The notes below the pieces were generated by a model. The model had not been told where the DNA came from. It made no database searches and was given only the letters and a program-made list of their open reading frames with translations. Made by a program: the position numbers and the translations under genes. From Azadirachta indica (Eukaryota; Streptophyta; Magnoliopsida; Sapindales; Meliaceae), in contig CM040450.1 in NCBI GenBank assembly GCA_022749755.1, positions 5,074,913-5,138,912 on the forward strand: a stretch of 64,000 bases of DNA, given 5' to 3'. Below are positions 62,053 to 64,000 of the stretch, piece after piece (position 1 is the first letter of the stretch; each line of letters begins with the position of its first letter).

Positions 62053-63420
62053 TGCAATATTAGGCAAATATAAATTCAACACCAACAACATATCTCTTAG
62101 CAGTTATTTTACAAGCTACTTAATCAGATAAAGCGTTATCAAATGTATTCTAACAACTGAAAGCTGGTAAACCATTTTCAAATAGGATGTCTTGCTCTGC
62201 ACGAGTTTAATATTGTATTAAACTAGAATTTTAATTTAATAAGAATATACAAGTGAAACTCATAATTACAGATAGTTTATTTTATAATTTTTATTTTCCT
62301 TTCAAACCATATTTTCAATTTATAATAAGGATCCATGCAAAGTCAGTCAAAAAAAATAGAAAAAACAGAGTATTTACAATGTCACAAGTTGCAGTTGGGA
62401 GATCTAGACCTTAAAACACATTAGGTCAACAGGTGAAAAGACCATAAAGTTTGAAAAACATAATCAAGAACTCATTAAACTTCAGAAACCACAGGTATCA
62501 CTCTCTCATTTCATTCCTAGCCAGAAAAACAGTGAACTAGTAGCAACAAAAACCTTAAGCAAAGATTTGAGCAATATTTTGTCTGGCTTTTCCTTCTTCT
62601 CCTGCTAAGTACTTTCAAAATGCTAACCAAACAAACAAGACTTTTAAGACTGTTCAAATTTGAACATCAAAGTCTAGTCAACGAAGAACGCAAGCCACTG
62701 CGGCAAAAAATGCTCCTATTTTTGGCAAAACATAAGGGAAGATAACATCATTTCTCCAAACTGTATCATAAAAACAGTATTCAAATTCTACTTTCCTGTA
62801 ACCATAAATCAAGCACAACAGGCTCAGATCTACCTGATAGTAACGCTTAACTGTGCAAAATGTAAAAACAAAAGAAAAAACCGCATTTCTAGAAAAATGA
62901 GAAAAAATTATAAAATAAAATCATCGTCTAATAATCTTCGCACCGACAAATAACTTCCTCACATACAGAATCGACTTTAGAAAGAAATATAAAAATGAAG
63001 AAAAAAAAAATTTAACATTAACACTTATGCATATCTCGAAATACAGAAGCAGAACTGCAGAAGCACATGAAAAGCACACGTGCAAGCTAATGTTTTTATG
63101 CAGTCACACAGGAAAACATGTATTTCAGAAAGAAAGAACAATCAGATGCAGAAACAAAACGAATAATAGGAAATCACCTCATGAAAAACTTAAAAAACCT
63201 AGAACAACACGATCTCGGAGTTACAAAGCGATTTGGAAACGTACCGGTAAAAGCTCAGGTTCTGATAGCCAAACAAGACCTAACAAAACCAAGCTTCAAG
63301 AAAACAAAGAAAACGCACAGATCTCAAAGAGAAATAAGAGACGAGTAACGGCGAAGATAAAAGTTAAGTTCTCCCCACAGGCGCTTAAGTAGAGGAAAGC
63401 AGGGAACTGATGGGCATTCC
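62053..63420 (-). other. Leader intron and first leader exon of the pyrophosphatase gene
   Basis: The acceptor ATATTGCAG at 62060-62052 sits right before the start codon, so the leader is split. The upstream leader exon is probably in the pyrimidine-rich stretch (reading with the gene) around 63290-63400. The donor is not certain. The plus-strand frames at 63027-63392 overlap this and are not supported as genes. Confidence 0.4.
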
Positions 63421-63884
63421 CGCTCTCTTTCTTTTCCGTTTTAAAGGGTATCAGAGGGAAAAGAAAATAAATAATAATGATCTTATTAAAATAAAAAAGG
63501 GCAGCCAGAAAATTCTTGCGTGTCAATTCAATACAGTGAAATAAAAAGGTCAAGGAATGCAACCCCGTATATTCTGTGAAACAAAAATTTCGTGAATCCA
63601 GCTGTCGAGATCTGCTACGTGTCGCAATACCATTGGGTGATTTGCAGGATGTGTGGGGCCCATCTCGGACAGAGACGGAGTTCCTAACGGTAATGCAGTT
63701 GCCCAATCGGAGTGTTTAAAAGTGTGATGGACACTGGGGAATGATAACGTGTAGCGGGAGCATGTAGACGATTTTCAGATGTGGCAAAATCTGTCTGATA
63801 AATTCGGAATTATCTGATTTTGATCACGGTTTGTCATTTTTAATTTTAAAAAGTATAAAATTATAAAGGACAAGATATAAATAT
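63421..63884 (-). promoter_or_regulatory. Promoter region of the pyrophosphatase gene
   Basis: Upstream of the presumed leader. It contains ACGTGTC at 63617-63623, the core of an abscisic-acid-response-type G-box. This is a single motif, so its role is only suggested. Confidence 0.35.
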
Positions 63885-63984
63885 ATATATATATATGAAT
63901 ACCGTATGCCAATAACAGATCATGTGATTTGCTTATATATATATATGAATACCGTATGCCAATAACAGATCATGTGATTTGCTT
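63885..63984 (+). repeat. 50-base tandem direct repeat
   Basis: Two copies, 63885-63934 and 63935-63984, with the same GAATACCGTATGCCAATAAC and AGATCATGTGATTTGCTT. The TA run in front of each varies slightly. Apart from that run the copies are identical, so the duplication is recent or an assembly artefact. Confidence 0.9.
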
Positions 63985-64000
63985 TTGTTTCAAACAATAG

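Noticed and set aside
63027..63392. 121-codon Lys/Arg-rich plus-strand frame
   Set aside because: It overlaps the leader and leader intron of the pyrophosphatase gene on the other strand, and the A-rich composition explains the Lys-rich translation.

Overview
The window is nuclear DNA of a flowering plant, most likely a woody eudicot. The evidence is GT-AG introns inside the genes, plant-type histones H2A.W and H2B, ATL-type RING-H2 ligases, a plant soluble pyrophosphatase, and very AT-rich spacers holding hAT, Mutator-like, SINE and copia relics. The species cannot be fixed from sequence alone; a rosid such as Citrus would fit, but that is a guess.

Layout. 1-10,400: first exon of a plant FUSC-family (aromatic-acid-exporter-like) membrane protein gene on the minus strand, running off the left edge. 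A decayed second copy (6502-8465, minus) has no exon 1. A non-coding block is shared by the flanks of both copies (2329-5035 and 8820-10410). 10,400-13,400: AT-rich spacer with a long-inverted-repeat element that has another element nested in it. 13,676-21,200: a cytosolic HSC70 gene (plus) with a perfect heat-shock element and TATA box, convergent with a minus-strand HSP20-like protein gene. 24,600-28,400: two small ATL-type RING-H2 E3 ligase genes in tandem. 30,880-36,700: repeat-rich island with a 120-bp tandem array and a 310-bp tandem array, the latter interrupted by a dead hAT transposon.

36,900-50,050: histone neighbourhood with an H2A.W-type gene (plus) and two paralogous H2B genes (both minus). 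The gap between the H2B copies has been expanded by a MULE-like element, a 4.2-kb hAT element and a copia relic. The first two have clear target-site duplications. 50,900-51,540: a MITE and a 157-bp tandem duplication. 53,600-54,770: a conserved acidic plant protein of unknown function (minus). 56,077-56,257: a tRNA-derived SINE with target-site duplications. 56,760-58,410: 40S ribosomal protein S15a (plus). 59,672-62,049: eight-exon soluble inorganic pyrophosphatase (minus). The right edge carries an exact-period 50-bp direct repeat.

The genes are mostly housekeeping or stress genes: chaperones, nucleosome components, translation, pyrophosphate removal and ubiquitin ligation. They do not form a pathway. 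The main theme is local duplication (FUSC, RING-H2, H2B) followed by decay or transposon invasion. I found no previously undescribed defence-like or operon-like system. The strongest leads are the dated insertions between the H2B twins, the unequal survival of the histone type I promoter element in those twins, and the conserved non-coding block beside the two FUSC copies.
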